From Amycolatopsis sp. NBRC 101858 (GTDB taxonomy: Bacteria; Actinomycetota; Actinomycetes; Mycobacteriales; Pseudonocardiaceae), in contig NZ_BSTD01000002.1 of the NCBI RefSeq assembly GCF_030269325.1, forward strand, positions 248,001 to 312,000: 64,000 nt of DNA, written 5' to 3'. Shown one piece after another: positions 36,159 through 45,620 of the stretch (position 1 is its first letter; each line of letters opens with the position of its first letter). Position numbers and translations under genes: made by a program. The notes beneath the pieces are model-generated. The model made no database searches, was not told the DNA's origin, and saw nothing but the letters and a program-made list of their open reading frames with translations.

Positions 36159-36821
36159 ATGACTCGCTGGGCGACGTTCGACTGTTTCGGCACGCTGGTG
36201 GACTGGCGGCACGGCATCGCGACCGGGATCGAGCTGCTGTTCCCGGGCCGGGGTGCGGAGCTGCTGGAGGTCTACAACCGGATCGAACCGCAGGTGCAGG
36301 CCGAGCAGCCGGTGCGGCGGTACCGGGAGGTGCTCGCGGAGTCGCTGCGGCGGACCGCGGCCGAAGCGGGTGTCGAGCTGGTGCCCGACGACGCGTCCGT
36401 GCTGGGGACCGGGCTGCCGTACTGGCCGGTGTTCCCCGACGTCCGGCCGGCGCTCACGGCGTTGCGCGAAGCGGGCTGGCGGCTGGCCTTGCTGACGAAC
36501 TGCGACCGTGACCTGATCGACGAGACCCAGCGGCGGCTCGTCGTGCCGATCGACGCGACCGTGACCGCCGAGGACGTCGGGTCGTACAAGCCCGGGCACG
36601 CGCACTTCACGCGGTTCGCGTCTTCGTTCGGTGCTTCACGCGAAAACTGGGTCCACATCGCGCAGAGCCACTTCCACGACATGGTGCCGGCGCAGGCGCT
36701 CGACATCCGGCGGGTGTGGATCAACCGGCACGGCGAGGGGCACGACCCGTCGATCGCCGACGCGGTGCTACCCGGCCTGGACGACCTGGTCGCGACGGTC
36801 GAGCGGGTGCACGCGTCCTGA
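36159..36821 (+). CDS. HAD hydrolase, L-2-haloacid dehalogenase type
   Basis: 220 residues. Motif I FDCFGTLVD carries the nucleophile D8, LLTNCDRD is motif II and SYKPGHAHF motif III. The D-x-x-GTL form without the second Asp of DxD is the haloacid-dehalogenase subgroup. Halogenated acids or an unknown metabolite may be the substrate. The ATG at 36159 has no clear ribosome site. Its TGA overlaps the next ATG (TGATG), coupling it to the GntR regulator. Confidence 0.87.
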   Translation: MTRWATFDCFGTLVDWRHGIATGIELLFPGRGAELLEVYNRIEPQVQAEQPVRRYREVLAESLRRTAAEAGVELVPDDASVLGTGLPYWPVFPDVRPALTALREAGWRLALLTNCDRDLIDETQRRLVVPIDATVTAEDVGSYKPGHAHFTRFASSFGASRENWVHIAQSHFHDMVPAQALDIRRVWINRHGEGHDPSIADAVLPGLDDLVATVERVHAS

Positions 36822-37447
36822 TGGTGCTGCAGACGACGAACACCCGCGACGCGCTGGTGGCGGAGGTGCGCCGCCAGATCTTGAGCGGAGTGCTGTCCCC
36901 GGGGACCCCGCTGACGGAGCAGGGCCTGGCGACGACGTTCGGCGTGGCGCGCCCGACGGTGCGCTCGGCGTTGCAGGAGCTGGTCGCCCGGCACCTGGTG
37001 GAGCGGTCCGACGGCCGGTCGCTGCGGGTGGCGGTGTTGACGTCCGCCGATGTCCGGGACCTGTTCACGGTCCGCCTGCCGTTGGAGCTGACGGCGGTCC
37101 GGCTGCTCGCCGGCCGTTCGTTGGACGGGGCGTGGACGGCGCTGTCGGCACTGGAGGCGCTGCCGCCGGGGGCGGGCTGGAGCGACCGGGTGGAGGCGCA
37201 CACGGCGTTCCACCTGGCCCTGGTCGACGCGGCGGGGAGTGTGCGGTTGAGCCGGATTTACCCGCCGCTGCAGGAGGAGATGCAGCTGTGCCTGGCCCGG
37301 TTGCGGGGCTCGTACCCGGACCCGGCCGAGCTGGCGGCCGAGCACCGGCGGCTGCTGGAGGCGATCGCTTCGGGCAACCGGGCGAGTGCGGAGGCGGAGA
37401 TGCGGGATCACCTCGAGCGTGCCCGGAGTGGGCTGCTGGACCTCTGA
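36821..37447 (+). CDS. GntR-family (FCD) transcriptional regulator
   Basis: 208 residues. The winged helix LVAEVRRQILSGVLSPGTPL, GVARPTVRSALQELVARHLV is followed by an all-helical FCD ligand domain with metal-type residues (LDLFTVRLPLEL region, EAHTAFHLALV, AEHRRLLEAI). It likely controls the HAD gene with which it overlaps. Confidence 0.9.
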   Translation: MVLQTTNTRDALVAEVRRQILSGVLSPGTPLTEQGLATTFGVARPTVRSALQELVARHLVERSDGRSLRVAVLTSADVRDLFTVRLPLELTAVRLLAGRSLDGAWTALSALEALPPGAGWSDRVEAHTAFHLALVDAAGSVRLSRIYPPLQEEMQLCLARLRGSYPDPAELAAEHRRLLEAIASGNRASAEAEMRDHLERARSGLLDL

Positions 37448-37870
37448 CGCGGGGCGGGCCGGCGTTGCCGCACATGGCAACGTCGGCCGCACATTCAGCT
37501 CCGAGAACCGGCAGCCGCGGCGGAGGCCTGTCGCCGGCGGGTGCGGTGCTGCTCACCGCCTCGGCAGCAGCGCCGCAGGCCCGGCACGCCGTCAGCAGCC
37601 TGCCGCGGAACTTCCGTGCCCCACCTCGGCCCGGTGGCTCGTGAACAGCCCCGCCCACAGCGCCGTCCAATGCCGGGGTGCCGGGCGTACCTCGCGCCTC
37701 CGAGGGGCCGGGGGCGGCCCCGCGCGGTACTCCATCTCCACCCGCACCCAGTCGTAGATCCAGTCGCCTCGCATGTCGTTCCTCACCTAGTTCTTCCGAG
37801 GAACCCCACGTTCGTCCTGAGGGGGCTGGCGCCGCATCGGGTGATCACGTACTTCGCGGCCTCCGATCCC
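37448..37870. other. 423-bp region with at most one small ORF
   Basis: Between the GntR gene and the convergent epimerase pseudogene I see no recognisable gene except the 60-codon minus-strand frame given separately. No strong terminator stem was noticed. Confidence 0.5.
37592..37774 (-). CDS. Small hypothetical protein, 60 residues
   Basis: ATG 37774 has GAGG seven bases upstream and opens MRGDWIYDWVRVEMEYRAG, a protein-like amphipathic stretch with five aromatic residues, followed by a basic Pro/Arg-rich tail ending in C. The first 20 residues look like a real conserved start; the tail is low-complexity. I recognise no family. Confidence 0.4.
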   Translation of the reverse strand: MRGDWIYDWVRVEMEYRAGPPPAPRRREVRPAPRHWTALWAGLFTSHRAEVGHGSSAAGC

Positions 37871-38691
37871 TTACCCGCGCAGCTCCCTCAGCGCGTCCAG
37901 GTGCCGGGGCGTCCACCCCAGCTCGCGCTGCGCCCGGGCCGGCGTCAGCTGCTGGTCCAGCGCGAACGCCTCCGCGATCGGGCCCATCCGCTCCACCGCC
38001 TCCGCGAGGGTGAGGTGAACGGTCGGACCTCCGAGTGCCGCGACGATCTCCGCGAGCGGCAGGTTCTGCCCGCTCACCCCCGCGTACACCGACTTCGCCG
38101 GAGCCTGCAAGGCGAGCGCGTACAGCTCGGCGATGTCGGCCGCGTGGACGAGCGCCCAATGGTTCGCGCCGTCGCCGATCAGGGGTACCGGGGCGCGGAA
38201 GAACGTCTCGATGAGCCCGCCGCCGAGACCGTAGACCAGGCCGGGCATGACGAGCACCGGGTGCCCGCCGTGGGACAGGACGCGTTCCTCGTTCGCGCGG
38301 CGCCACGCCGTGATCGCCGGTGGGTTCTGCGGCGCGTCCTCGTCCACGACGCCCGCCGTGTCGCCGTACACCCAGACCCCGCCCGTGTGCACGTACGGCC
38401 CGCGGTCGCCGAGCCCCTCCTGCAACGCCTCCGCCGCCGCGAGGTCGACCTCCGCCGTGTCGTCGCCGTAGTGCTGGCCGAGGTGGATGACGCCGTCGGC
38501 GGCCGCGGCGGCCTCGCGCAGGACGCCGGTGGCGGTCAGGTCGCCGGCGACCGGGGTCGCGCCCAGCCCGGTGAGCACCCGCGCCGACGCGTCGCTGCGC
38601 GCCAGGGCGCTCACCTCGTGACCGTGCCGCCTGAGCGCCCGGACCGTCGGACGGCCGACGTACCGGAGCCGCCCGTCAGGAAGACCTTCAT
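37871..38691 (-). pseudogene. NAD-dependent epimerase/dehydratase with a one-base frameshift
   Basis: The true N-terminus reads MKVFLTGGSG from ATG 38691, then the frame is lost: one base is missing at 38662-38663. In the other frame YVGRPTVRALRRHGHEV continues a complete extended SDR of about 273 residues (DGVIHLGQHYG, GVWVYGD, NHWALVHAADIAELY). The lesion falls inside the nucleotide-binding GGSGYVGRP motif at codon 10. Either the gene is dead, or the base was lost in sequencing. AAAGG lies upstream of the ATG. The remaining frame from 38662 to the TGA at 37871 is open throughout. Confidence 0.85.
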
Positions 38692-38793
38692 CGCGGGACC
38701 TTTCGTGGTCGTCAGTGGTTCCCTTCCGACTCTCGGCGCCGCGGACGCCCGCGTCCAAGACCCTTTCCGGTCGCTGTGATACCCGCAGAGCAT

Positions 38794-38799
38794 TACGCT
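38794..38799 (+). promoter_or_regulatory. -10 box TACGCT of the citE-like gene
   Basis: TACGCT lies six bases before the GTG at 38806 with no ribosome site between, so the mRNA is probably leaderless. The -35 is weak. Confidence 0.4.
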
Positions 38800-38805
38800 G
38801 GCGCC

Positions 38806-39570
38806 GTGCCCGCGACTGCGTTCCTGTTCGTGCCCGGCGACCGTCCCGACCGCTTCGGCAAGGCCGTGGCCAGTGGCGCCGACGTCGTGATCGTCGACCT
38901 CGAAGACGCCGTCGCCCCGGCGGACAAGGACTCCGCGCGCGCCCACGTCGGAACCTGGCTCGAGGACAACGAAGCGATGGTCCGGATCAACGCCCCGGGC
39001 ACGCCCTGGTTCGAGGCCGACGCCGCCCTCGTCAACGCCCGCGGAGTCCCGGTGGTCGTGCCGAAAGCCGAGACGCCGGGAGTGCTCGCGGGGTTCCGCG
39101 AGGTCGTGGCCCTCGTCGAGACCGCGCGCGGCGTGGAGCGTGCCGGGGAGCTGGCCGCCGTCCCGTCGGTGACGCGCCTGGCGTTCGGCAGCGTCGACCT
39201 GGCCGCCGAACTCGGCGTCGCGCCCGAGGACCCGGAGCCGTTCGCCTACGCGCGTTCGCAGCTGGTGATCGCGTCGGCGGCCGCCGGCCTGGCGCCCCCG
39301 GTGGACGGCGTCACGACAGACCTGCGCGACGACGAGAGACTCGAGGCCGACGTCCGCTACGCGCGCCGCATGGGTTTCGGCGGCAAGCTGTGCATCCACC
39401 CACGCCAGATCGCCCCGGTCCGCGCCGGCTTCGCGCCGACGGAGGCCGAGCGGGAATGGGCACGAAGGGTGCTCACGGCCGGGGATTCGGCGTCCACTGT
39501 GGACGGCCGGATGGTGGACAAGCCGGTGCTGGACCGCGCCCGGCGGATCCTGGGCTACACCGCGCCCTGA
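38806..39570 (+). CDS. HpcH/HpaI aldolase, CitE-like citrate/malyl-CoA lyase family
   Basis: 254 residues. Features: FLFVPGDRPDRFGKAVASGA (CoA site start), IVDLEDAV with the metal-binding acidic residue, LVETARGVERAG and GSVDLAAELG, all hallmarks of CitE-like lyases that cleave malyl-, citramalyl- or similar CoA thioesters. FGGKLCIHPRQI is the family C-terminal motif. It overlaps by 16 bp, tail to tail, with a CaiB-type CoA transferase gene; such pairs often work on one CoA-activated acid, but the substrate is unknown. Confidence 0.9.
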   Translation: MPATAFLFVPGDRPDRFGKAVASGADVVIVDLEDAVAPADKDSARAHVGTWLEDNEAMVRINAPGTPWFEADAALVNARGVPVVVPKAETPGVLAGFREVVALVETARGVERAGELAAVPSVTRLAFGSVDLAAELGVAPEDPEPFAYARSQLVIASAAAGLAPPVDGVTTDLRDDERLEADVRYARRMGFGGKLCIHPRQIAPVRAGFAPTEAEREWARRVLTAGDSASTVDGRMVDKPVLDRARRILGYTAP

Positions 39571-40730
39571 GCCCGCAGCGCCGCCGCGTCGAAGCCGAAC
39601 TCCGTCAGCACCGCGTCGGTGTGCTCGCCCAGCGCCGGCACCGGATCCATCCGGGGTGCGCGGCCGGGCACCGTGATCGGCGGCAGCGTGGCGCGGATCG
39701 GTCCGCCCGGCGTCGAAACGTCCGCGAAGCGATCACGGGCCGTCAGCTGCGGATGGGCCAAGACGTCGGGCAGCTCGCGACGGCGCGCGTGCGCGATCCG
39801 GCCCCGGCGCAGCCGTTCCTCCAGCTCGGCGCCGGTCAACCCCGCGAAGATCGCGTCGATCTCGTGCTCCAACGCCGGGCGATGGGCGACACGGGCGCTG
39901 CCGGTCGCGAAGCGCTCGTCGGTCACCCACTCCGGCCGCTCGACCGCGTGCTCGCAGAACGCCGCCCACTCGCGCTCGTTCTGCACCGCCAGCACCACCT
40001 CGGTCCCGTCGCCCGCGGCGAAGGTGCCGTACGGCGCGATTGCCGGGTGGCTCGTGCCGGTCCGTGGCGGAGGAGTGCCGCCGTAGCCCGCGTAGTAGAG
40101 CGGGAACCCCATCCACTCGACCAGCGAGTCGAACAGGCTGATCTCGAGCTCGGTGCCCTGCCCGGTGCGCTCGCGGTCGTAGAGCGCGGAAAGAATCCCG
40201 GAGAACGCGTACATCCCGGCGCCGATGTCCGCCGCCGGGATGCCGCTCTTGGCCGGCTCGGCCTCGGACCCCGTCACCGAGACCAGGCCGGCTTCGGACT
40301 GGATGAGCAGGTCGTACGCCTTCGCGTCGCGGTACGGCCCGTTGGATCCGTAGCCCGACACCGAGCACGTGATCAGCCGTGGCCGCGTGGCGCTCAGCGT
40401 GGCGGCCCCGAGACCGAGCCGCTCCGCGACGCCGGGGGCGAAGTTCTGCACGAACACGTCGGCCCGGTCCAGCAACGCCGCCATCACCGGCGCCGCCGCG
40501 TCGCTCTTGAGGTCGAGCGTGACACTCTCCTTGGACCGGTTCAGCCACACGAAGTGGCTGGACTGGCCGTGCACGGTCTCGTCGTACGCGCGGGCGAAGT
40601 CGCCGCTGCCCGGTCGCTCGATCTTGAGCACCCGGGCGCCCAGATCGGCCAGGTGCCGGGTGGCCAGCGGCGCGGCGACCGCCTGTTCGCAGGACACGAC
40701 CGTGACGCCGTCGAGGGGCAGGGAGCGCAT
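39555..40730 (-). CDS. CaiB/BaiF family (type III) CoA-transferase
   Basis: 391 residues. LDGVTVVSCEQAVAAPLATR, LADLGARVLKIERPGSGDFAR, FVWLNRSKESVTLDLK and the aspartate-bearing KAYDLLIQSEAG (the acyl-anhydride Asp in formyl-CoA transferase) define the family. It swaps CoA between acids. The start ATG at 40730 matches the conserved N-terminus. It is convergent with the CitE-like lyase gene and lies 20 bp upstream of the propeller gene on its strand's right side. Confidence 0.9.
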   Translation of the reverse strand: MRSLPLDGVTVVSCEQAVAAPLATRHLADLGARVLKIERPGSGDFARAYDETVHGQSSHFVWLNRSKESVTLDLKSDAAAPVMAALLDRADVFVQNFAPGVAERLGLGAATLSATRPRLITCSVSGYGSNGPYRDAKAYDLLIQSEAGLVSVTGSEAEPAKSGIPAADIGAGMYAFSGILSALYDRERTGQGTELEISLFDSLVEWMGFPLYYAGYGGTPPPRTGTSHPAIAPYGTFAAGDGTEVVLAVQNEREWAAFCEHAVERPEWVTDERFATGSARVAHRPALEHEIDAIFAGLTGAELEERLRRGRIAHARRRELPDVLAHPQLTARDRFADVSTPGGPIRATLPPITVPGRAPRMDPVPALGEHTDAVLTEFGFDAAALRAQGAV

Positions 40731-40751
40731 GGCCGCATCCTGCCACCCGGG

Positions 40752-41732
40752 TCAGGCCGCGCGGGCGATGGCGATGTTCCCGGCGAGCCGCTCGCCGGCC
40801 TCGTAGACCATGTACTCACGGCCCTGGTAGGTGCCGAAACTCGGAGCCGCCGACCGGCCGTTGTCCGGGGCGCCGGCCAGCGGGGTGTGGAAGGTGCCGA
40901 GGTGGTTGCGCTTCGAGAAGTCGTTGCCGACCTCGGTGATCATCAGCTTCCCGCCGTGCGCGATGTCGGTGTTGTAGACGACGTACGTGCTGTTGTTGCG
41001 GTAGAGCAGGTGCGGGCCGCCGATGTCGTTCGCGCCGACGTCGGTGTGGCGCACGAGCGGTGTCTGGGAGAACGTCCAGTTCAGCGCGTCGGGCGACCAG
41101 CCCCAGCCGATGTCGCGGTGGTTGGTGGTGTTGTTGAGCATGAACACCATGACGTACCGGGCGTTCTTCGCGGGCAGGTCCTGGCGGAAGACGCGCGCGT
41201 AGGACGTCTCGGTGGTGCCCGCGGGCTGCAGCCGGGTCGAGAGGACCTCCTTCTCGTACGTGAAGTGGATGCCGTCGGCGGAACTGGCCAGTCGCGTGAC
41301 GGTGTTTTCGCCGTGGAAGTACAGGTAGATCCGGTTGACGTCGTCGTTCCACAGGGCGTGCGGCGAGGAGACGTGGCTGACGGAGTACTCGCCGGGCCAG
41401 GAGTTCTTGATGATCGGGTTGCCCGCGTACTCGGTGAACTCCTCGTCGAGGGAGTTCGCGTAGGCCAGGCAGATGCCGCCCGGGGCGTCGTGCGGGGCGT
41501 AGTAGAGGTAGTACGCGGCGAGCGCGCCGGGGATGCGGTCCTTGGTGCCGCGGATGCAGGGGAAGATCAGCTCGCCGGTCGGGTTGTAGCGCAGCTTGCT
41601 CTTGACGAGGGCGAGCCGCTGGTACCGGTAGTCGGGGAAGCCGGCGGGCGCGGCGGTGGCGACGGCGGGGATCATCGCGCCCGCGCCGAGCGCGGCGGCG
41701 CCGGCCAGCAGGCCGCGTCGGGTGAGGGTCAT
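40752..41732 (-). CDS. Tat-exported five-bladed beta-propeller protein, GH43/GH32-like
   Basis: 326 residues. TRRGLLAGAAALGAGAM is a twin-arginine signal with an AxA cleavage site near 28. Repeated blade motifs (AYYLYYAPHDAPGG, SSPHALWNDDVNRIYLYFHG, ASSADGIHFTY, GGPHLLYRNNSTYVVYNTD, FGTYQGREYMVYEAG) resemble glycoside hydrolases of the GH43/GH32/GH130 propeller fold. The catalytic residues cannot be assigned by eye, so the activity is open. GGAG precedes the ATG. It is divergent from a LacI gene and probably repressed by it. Confidence 0.75.
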   Translation of the reverse strand: MTLTRRGLLAGAAALGAGAMIPAVATAAPAGFPDYRYQRLALVKSKLRYNPTGELIFPCIRGTKDRIPGALAAYYLYYAPHDAPGGICLAYANSLDEEFTEYAGNPIIKNSWPGEYSVSHVSSPHALWNDDVNRIYLYFHGENTVTRLASSADGIHFTYEKEVLSTRLQPAGTTETSYARVFRQDLPAKNARYVMVFMLNNTTNHRDIGWGWSPDALNWTFSQTPLVRHTDVGANDIGGPHLLYRNNSTYVVYNTDIAHGGKLMITEVGNDFSKRNHLGTFHTPLAGAPDNGRSAAPSFGTYQGREYMVYEAGERLAGNIAIARAA

Positions 41733-41796
41733 GACCGCTCCTTCGAGGTCTCGGGTGCGGCGACGGTGCCACGCTCCGGACGGCGTGGTCAATGGA

Positions 41797-41813
41797 GTAA
41801 TACGTATTAGTAC
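41797..41813. promoter_or_regulatory. LacI-type operator between propeller and LacI genes
   Basis: The perfect palindrome TAATACGTATTA (41798-41809), centred on CG as usual for LacI-family sites, sits in the 180-bp divergent intergenic region. Confidence 0.65.
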
Positions 41814-41912
41814 GGTCGGGACAGGTTTGCTGGAGTTTCGGGCAAAACGGTTGACGGGCCTGGGGGAGGCCCGCACTCTGAATCGGATCAGCTGACTCCG
41901 GGCGAGGTGGCG

Positions 41913-42920
41913 ATGGGCAAGGTGCGGCAGGCCGACATCGCCCGCGTGGCCGGGGTTTCGCAGGCGACGGTGTCGGTGGTGCTGGGCGGCAACCGCACCG
42001 GGGTCCGGCTGTCGGAGCGGACGAGGCTGCGGGTCCTGGAGGCCGCCGAGCGGCTGGGGTACGTGCCCGACCCGGTGTCTTCGCGGCTGGCGGCCACGGG
42101 CAACAACCTGCTCGGGGTGTACACGTTCACCCCGGCCTTCCCGGACATCGCCGACGTGTACTACCCGATCCTGGCCGGCGTCGAGGCCGAGGCGGCCGCG
42201 CTCGGCAAGGACCTGATCATGTTCACGGCGTCGAGCGCGGCGCCGGACCGGATCCGCCGCACCCGGCTGGCCGACGGCTGCCTGTTCCTGGGCCGGCACG
42301 TCCCGGTGGACGCGATCGCCGACCTGCTGGCCGCGGGGTTCCCGATCGTCCACATCGGACGCCGGACGGAGCTGGGCGGCCGCATCCCGCACGTGGGCGC
42401 GGACTACGTGTCGGCGTCGGCGGAGGTGATCACGCGCCTGGCGCGGGCGGGCCACCAGCGCGCGCGGTACTTGCGCGAGCCGGACGACGCCCCATCGTCG
42501 TGGGACCGCGAACGCGGCGTCCGCGCGGCGGCGGCCGAGGCGGGAGTCTCACTGGTGGTGAGCCGCACCGACGGGACGGATCTTTCGGCAGCATCGATCC
42601 GCGGCTGGCTCGACGACGGCGTGACGGCGCTGGTGGTGGAGGAGACGGACACGGGCGCGGTGTTCGACGCAACGTGGCGGGTCTTGCGGGCGGCGGGGGT
42701 CTCGGTGCCGGGGGACGTGTCGCTGGCGGTCCTGGGCCGGCCCCCGGCGGGGGTGGAGGGGCCGCTGATCAGCGGGTTCGAGGTGCCGCGAAGGGAGCTG
42801 GGCCGGGCGGCGGTGCGACTGCTGGCGTCCCTGGTCGAGCCGGGGACGGGGGAGCCATCACTGCACCGGCTGCTGACGTGCCCACCGGTGGCGGGGGAGA
42901 CGATAGCGACGGTCGGCTGA
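41913..42920 (+). CDS. LacI-family transcriptional regulator
   Basis: 335 residues. RQADIARVAGVSQATVSVVL is the DNA-binding helix-turn-helix, YVPDPVSSRLAATG the hinge, and the remainder a sugar-binding-type effector domain. GAGG (41904-41907) five bases before ATG 41913 fixes the start; GTG 41907 overlaps the site. It likely represses the divergent propeller gene and, by operator similarity, perhaps the GH95 gene 10 kb away. Confidence 0.92.
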   Translation: MGKVRQADIARVAGVSQATVSVVLGGNRTGVRLSERTRLRVLEAAERLGYVPDPVSSRLAATGNNLLGVYTFTPAFPDIADVYYPILAGVEAEAAALGKDLIMFTASSAAPDRIRRTRLADGCLFLGRHVPVDAIADLLAAGFPIVHIGRRTELGGRIPHVGADYVSASAEVITRLARAGHQRARYLREPDDAPSSWDRERGVRAAAAEAGVSLVVSRTDGTDLSAASIRGWLDDGVTALVVEETDTGAVFDATWRVLRAAGVSVPGDVSLAVLGRPPAGVEGPLISGFEVPRRELGRAAVRLLASLVEPGTGEPSLHRLLTCPPVAGETIATVG

Positions 42921-43044
42921 CGACTGGTGCGGGTTGGTGAGCGACTCAAGCGGCCTTGGCCTTGGGTGCGCCGCTGGCCATATCCGGGTGCTCGAAAGCC
43001 AGCCCGCCAGCCGGGCCGAGCTGGGCCGAGTTGCCGGCCCGGGT

Positions 43045-44079
43045 TCAGAGGCAGCCGGCCAAAGCTTCCAGCAGCAGCGAGCCCCGGTGGTCCGTGTCCT
43101 CCGGTTGCAGCTCGCTCGTCGTGAACGAAAACCCCAGTTCCGCTTCCGGCCACGCCCCATGCCGGCCGCCGCCGGCGCCCGAGTGGCCGAATGCCTCCTC
43201 CACCGGACCGTACGTTCCCAACGAATCCGCCAGCTCGTACCCCAAGCCGAAGCGGACCGGGCGGTCGTTGATCGCGTCCGTTCCCGCGGACCACGTCGAG
43301 GTCGCCGTCGCCAGTACCGGTGCCGGGACCAGGCCCGCGCAGATCCGGTCGTACAACCGCGCCATCGCCGCCGCCGTACCCGTTGCTCCGCCTGCGGCCA
43401 GCTCCGCGCGGCGGTACTCCACGGAGTTGATCGTCTCCGGCTCCAGCAGACCGCGGTACATCCGGTCCACGACGCGACGCCGGACGGGATCGTTCAGGAA
43501 CGTGCTGATCCGGTAGTCCGGCGACCGCGTCAACCGCGCCACACGATGATCCTCCGACGCCGGTGTGCCGAGGTGGATGTCGAACCCGCCCAGCAACGAC
43601 CGCGCCACCGAGCCCGCGGAGCGGCCCGTCACCCGCCGGATCAGCTCCGTGCACAGGTAGCCGTACGTCGCCGCGTGGTAGGCGACCCGCGTTCCCGGTG
43701 TCCACAAGGGACGCTGCGAAGCCAGCGCCGCGGCATTCGCGTGGTTGTCCAGAAAGGACACGTCCGCCTCGACGTACGGCAGTCCGATCGTGTGGGACAA
43801 CACGTGCGACACGGCCCCCGACGGGAACTCCGGCCAATATCGCGACACCGGCGACGAAGGGTCGATCCGCAGCAACGCCATCACCGTCGCCACCACGCCC
43901 TTGGTGCCGGAGAACAGCACCACGAGCGTGTCGCGCGTCCACCCCGGCCCGCCCCACAGCTCGGCGAGGACCTCGCCCCGGCGCACCACGCTGAACGCCG
44001 CCCCGCCGTCGGTGGCGGCCAGCACCGACGCGAACGCCTCGCGCACCGGCTCGAACCCCGGCGCCACCGTGCCCTTCAC
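43045..44079 (-). CDS. Beta-lactamase-fold serine hydrolase
   Basis: 344 residues of the class C beta-lactamase/family VIII esterase group. The nucleophile motif is S57-G-T-K60 (LFSGTKG), the HAATYGYLCTELI segment holds the tyrosine region, and FGHSGAGGG replaces the KTG box. There is no signal peptide, so it acts in the cytoplasm. Its GTG overlaps the TGA of the ABC ATPase gene (GTGA), making it the last gene of the carnitine operon. Hydrolysis of acylcarnitine or another imported ester/amide is a reasonable guess; D-aminopeptidase is an alternative. Confidence 0.82.
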   Translation of the reverse strand: MKGTVAPGFEPVREAFASVLAATDGGAAFSVVRRGEVLAELWGGPGWTRDTLVVLFSGTKGVVATVMALLRIDPSSPVSRYWPEFPSGAVSHVLSHTIGLPYVEADVSFLDNHANAAALASQRPLWTPGTRVAYHAATYGYLCTELIRRVTGRSAGSVARSLLGGFDIHLGTPASEDHRVARLTRSPDYRISTFLNDPVRRRVVDRMYRGLLEPETINSVEYRRAELAAGGATGTAAAMARLYDRICAGLVPAPVLATATSTWSAGTDAINDRPVRFGLGYELADSLGTYGPVEEAFGHSGAGGGRHGAWPEAELGFSFTTSELQPEDTDHRGSLLLEALAGCL

Positions 44080-45620
44080 AAGCGCGGGGTCGCGGCCAGC
44101 AACTCCCGCGTGTACGCGTGGGAAGGCGCGTCCAGTACATCCCGGACCGGCCCCTCTTCGACGATCGAACCGCCCTGCAACACGGCGATCCGGTCCGCGA
44201 CCTCGCCGGCCAGCGCGATGTTGTGCGTGACGAACAGCATCGCCATCCCCAGCTCCCGGCGCAGCTCGCCCAGCAGCTCGACGATCGTCGCCTGCACCGA
44301 GACGTCGAGTGCGGACGTCACCTCGTCGCACACCAGCACGTCCGGCGTGGTCACCAGCGCCCGGGCGATCGCGGCCCGCTGCCGCTCGCCGCCGCTGAGC
44401 TGGTCCGGCAGCCGGTCGGCCGGCGCCCGGCCGAGCCGGACCCGGTCGAGCACCTCGTCGACCCGTGCCCGGCGCTCGGACCGCGACAGCGACGTCAGCT
44501 GCCGCAACGGAACCTCGATCGACTGCGCGACGGTCCGGCGCGGGTTGAGCGAGGAGAACGGGCTCTGGAAGACGTACTGGATCCGGCGCCGCTGGTCGTC
44601 GGACCGCCGCCGGGTGGAGGGCGCGAGCCCGGTACCCGCCAGCGACACCGTTCCGCTGTACGACGACGTCAGCCCCGCGATGCACTGCGACAGCGTCGTC
44701 TTCCCGGAGCCGGACTCGCCGAGCAGCAGCAGGCACTCACCGCGCGCGACCGAGACGTCGACCCCGCGCAGCACCACGTGCTGTCCATAGGAGACGGACA
44801 CCCCCCGCGTCGCGAGCACCGCTTCGTCCGGGGCCGGCGGCACGGAAGTGGCGTCCGGATCGGGCACGGCGTCCAGCAGACGCCGTGTGTAGGCGTGCGA
44901 CGGCGTCCGCAGCACCTCCGAAGCCGGGCCGCACTCGACGATCGAGCCGTGGTACATCACCGCGACCCGGTCGGCGATCTCGGCGACCACCGCGAGGTCG
45001 TGGGTGATGTACAGGGCGGCGACCCCGTGCTCGGCAGTCAGCGACCGGACCGTCTTCAGCACCAGGGACTGCGTGACGACGTCCAGCCCGGTCGTCGGCT
45101 CGTCCAGGACCACGACGGACGGCCGGGCCGCGAACGCCATCGCGATGCCGACGCGCTGCTGCTGCCCGCCGGAGAGCTGGTGCGGATAGCGCCGCCGGTA
45201 CGCCGGGTCCGACGGCAGCCCGACCTCCTCGAGCACCGAGCCGACGCGCTCGTCGACCGAGCCCGGGTAGCCGTGGGTTTCGAGGACTTCGGCGATCTGC
45301 CGCCCGATCCGCAGCGCCGGGTTGAGCGACAGCGCCGGGTCCTGCGGGATGTAGGCGACGGTGCTGCCGCGCAGCCGTCGCCGGTCCGCGGCATCGAGGG
45401 AAAGGACGTCGACGTCGCCCACGGTGACCTGTCCGCCGGACACCGTCAGCCCGCGCCGGAAGTGGCCGAGCGCGGCGAGCCCGGCAGTCGTCTTGCCGGA
45501 GCCGGACTCGCCGACCAGCGCCAGGACTTCGCCCGGCGCGACAGCGAACGACACGTCGTCCAAAACGGACACCCCGGCCGTGGTGCGCACCGCGAGTCCG
45601 GTCACCGCCAAGGCGTTCAT
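44076..45620 (-). CDS. ABC transporter ATPase, fused DppD-DppF type
   Basis: 514 residues with two complete nucleotide-binding domains: Walker A GESGSGKTT twice, signatures LSGGQQQRV and LSGGERQRA, Walker B VVVLDEP and VLVCDEV, and the oligopeptide-type C-termini (HAYTRRLLDAVP, HAYTRELLAATP). It powers the two permeases encoded upstream. ATG 45620 overlaps the permease TGA by ATGA. Confidence 0.93.
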   Translation of the reverse strand: MNALAVTGLAVRTTAGVSVLDDVSFAVAPGEVLALVGESGSGKTTAGLAALGHFRRGLTVSGGQVTVGDVDVLSLDAADRRRLRGSTVAYIPQDPALSLNPALRIGRQIAEVLETHGYPGSVDERVGSVLEEVGLPSDPAYRRRYPHQLSGGQQQRVGIAMAFAARPSVVVLDEPTTGLDVVTQSLVLKTVRSLTAEHGVAALYITHDLAVVAEIADRVAVMYHGSIVECGPASEVLRTPSHAYTRRLLDAVPDPDATSVPPAPDEAVLATRGVSVSYGQHVVLRGVDVSVARGECLLLLGESGSGKTTLSQCIAGLTSSYSGTVSLAGTGLAPSTRRRSDDQRRRIQYVFQSPFSSLNPRRTVAQSIEVPLRQLTSLSRSERRARVDEVLDRVRLGRAPADRLPDQLSGGERQRAAIARALVTTPDVLVCDEVTSALDVSVQATIVELLGELRRELGMAMLFVTHNIALAGEVADRIAVLQGGSIVEEGPVRDVLDAPSHAYTRELLAATPRL

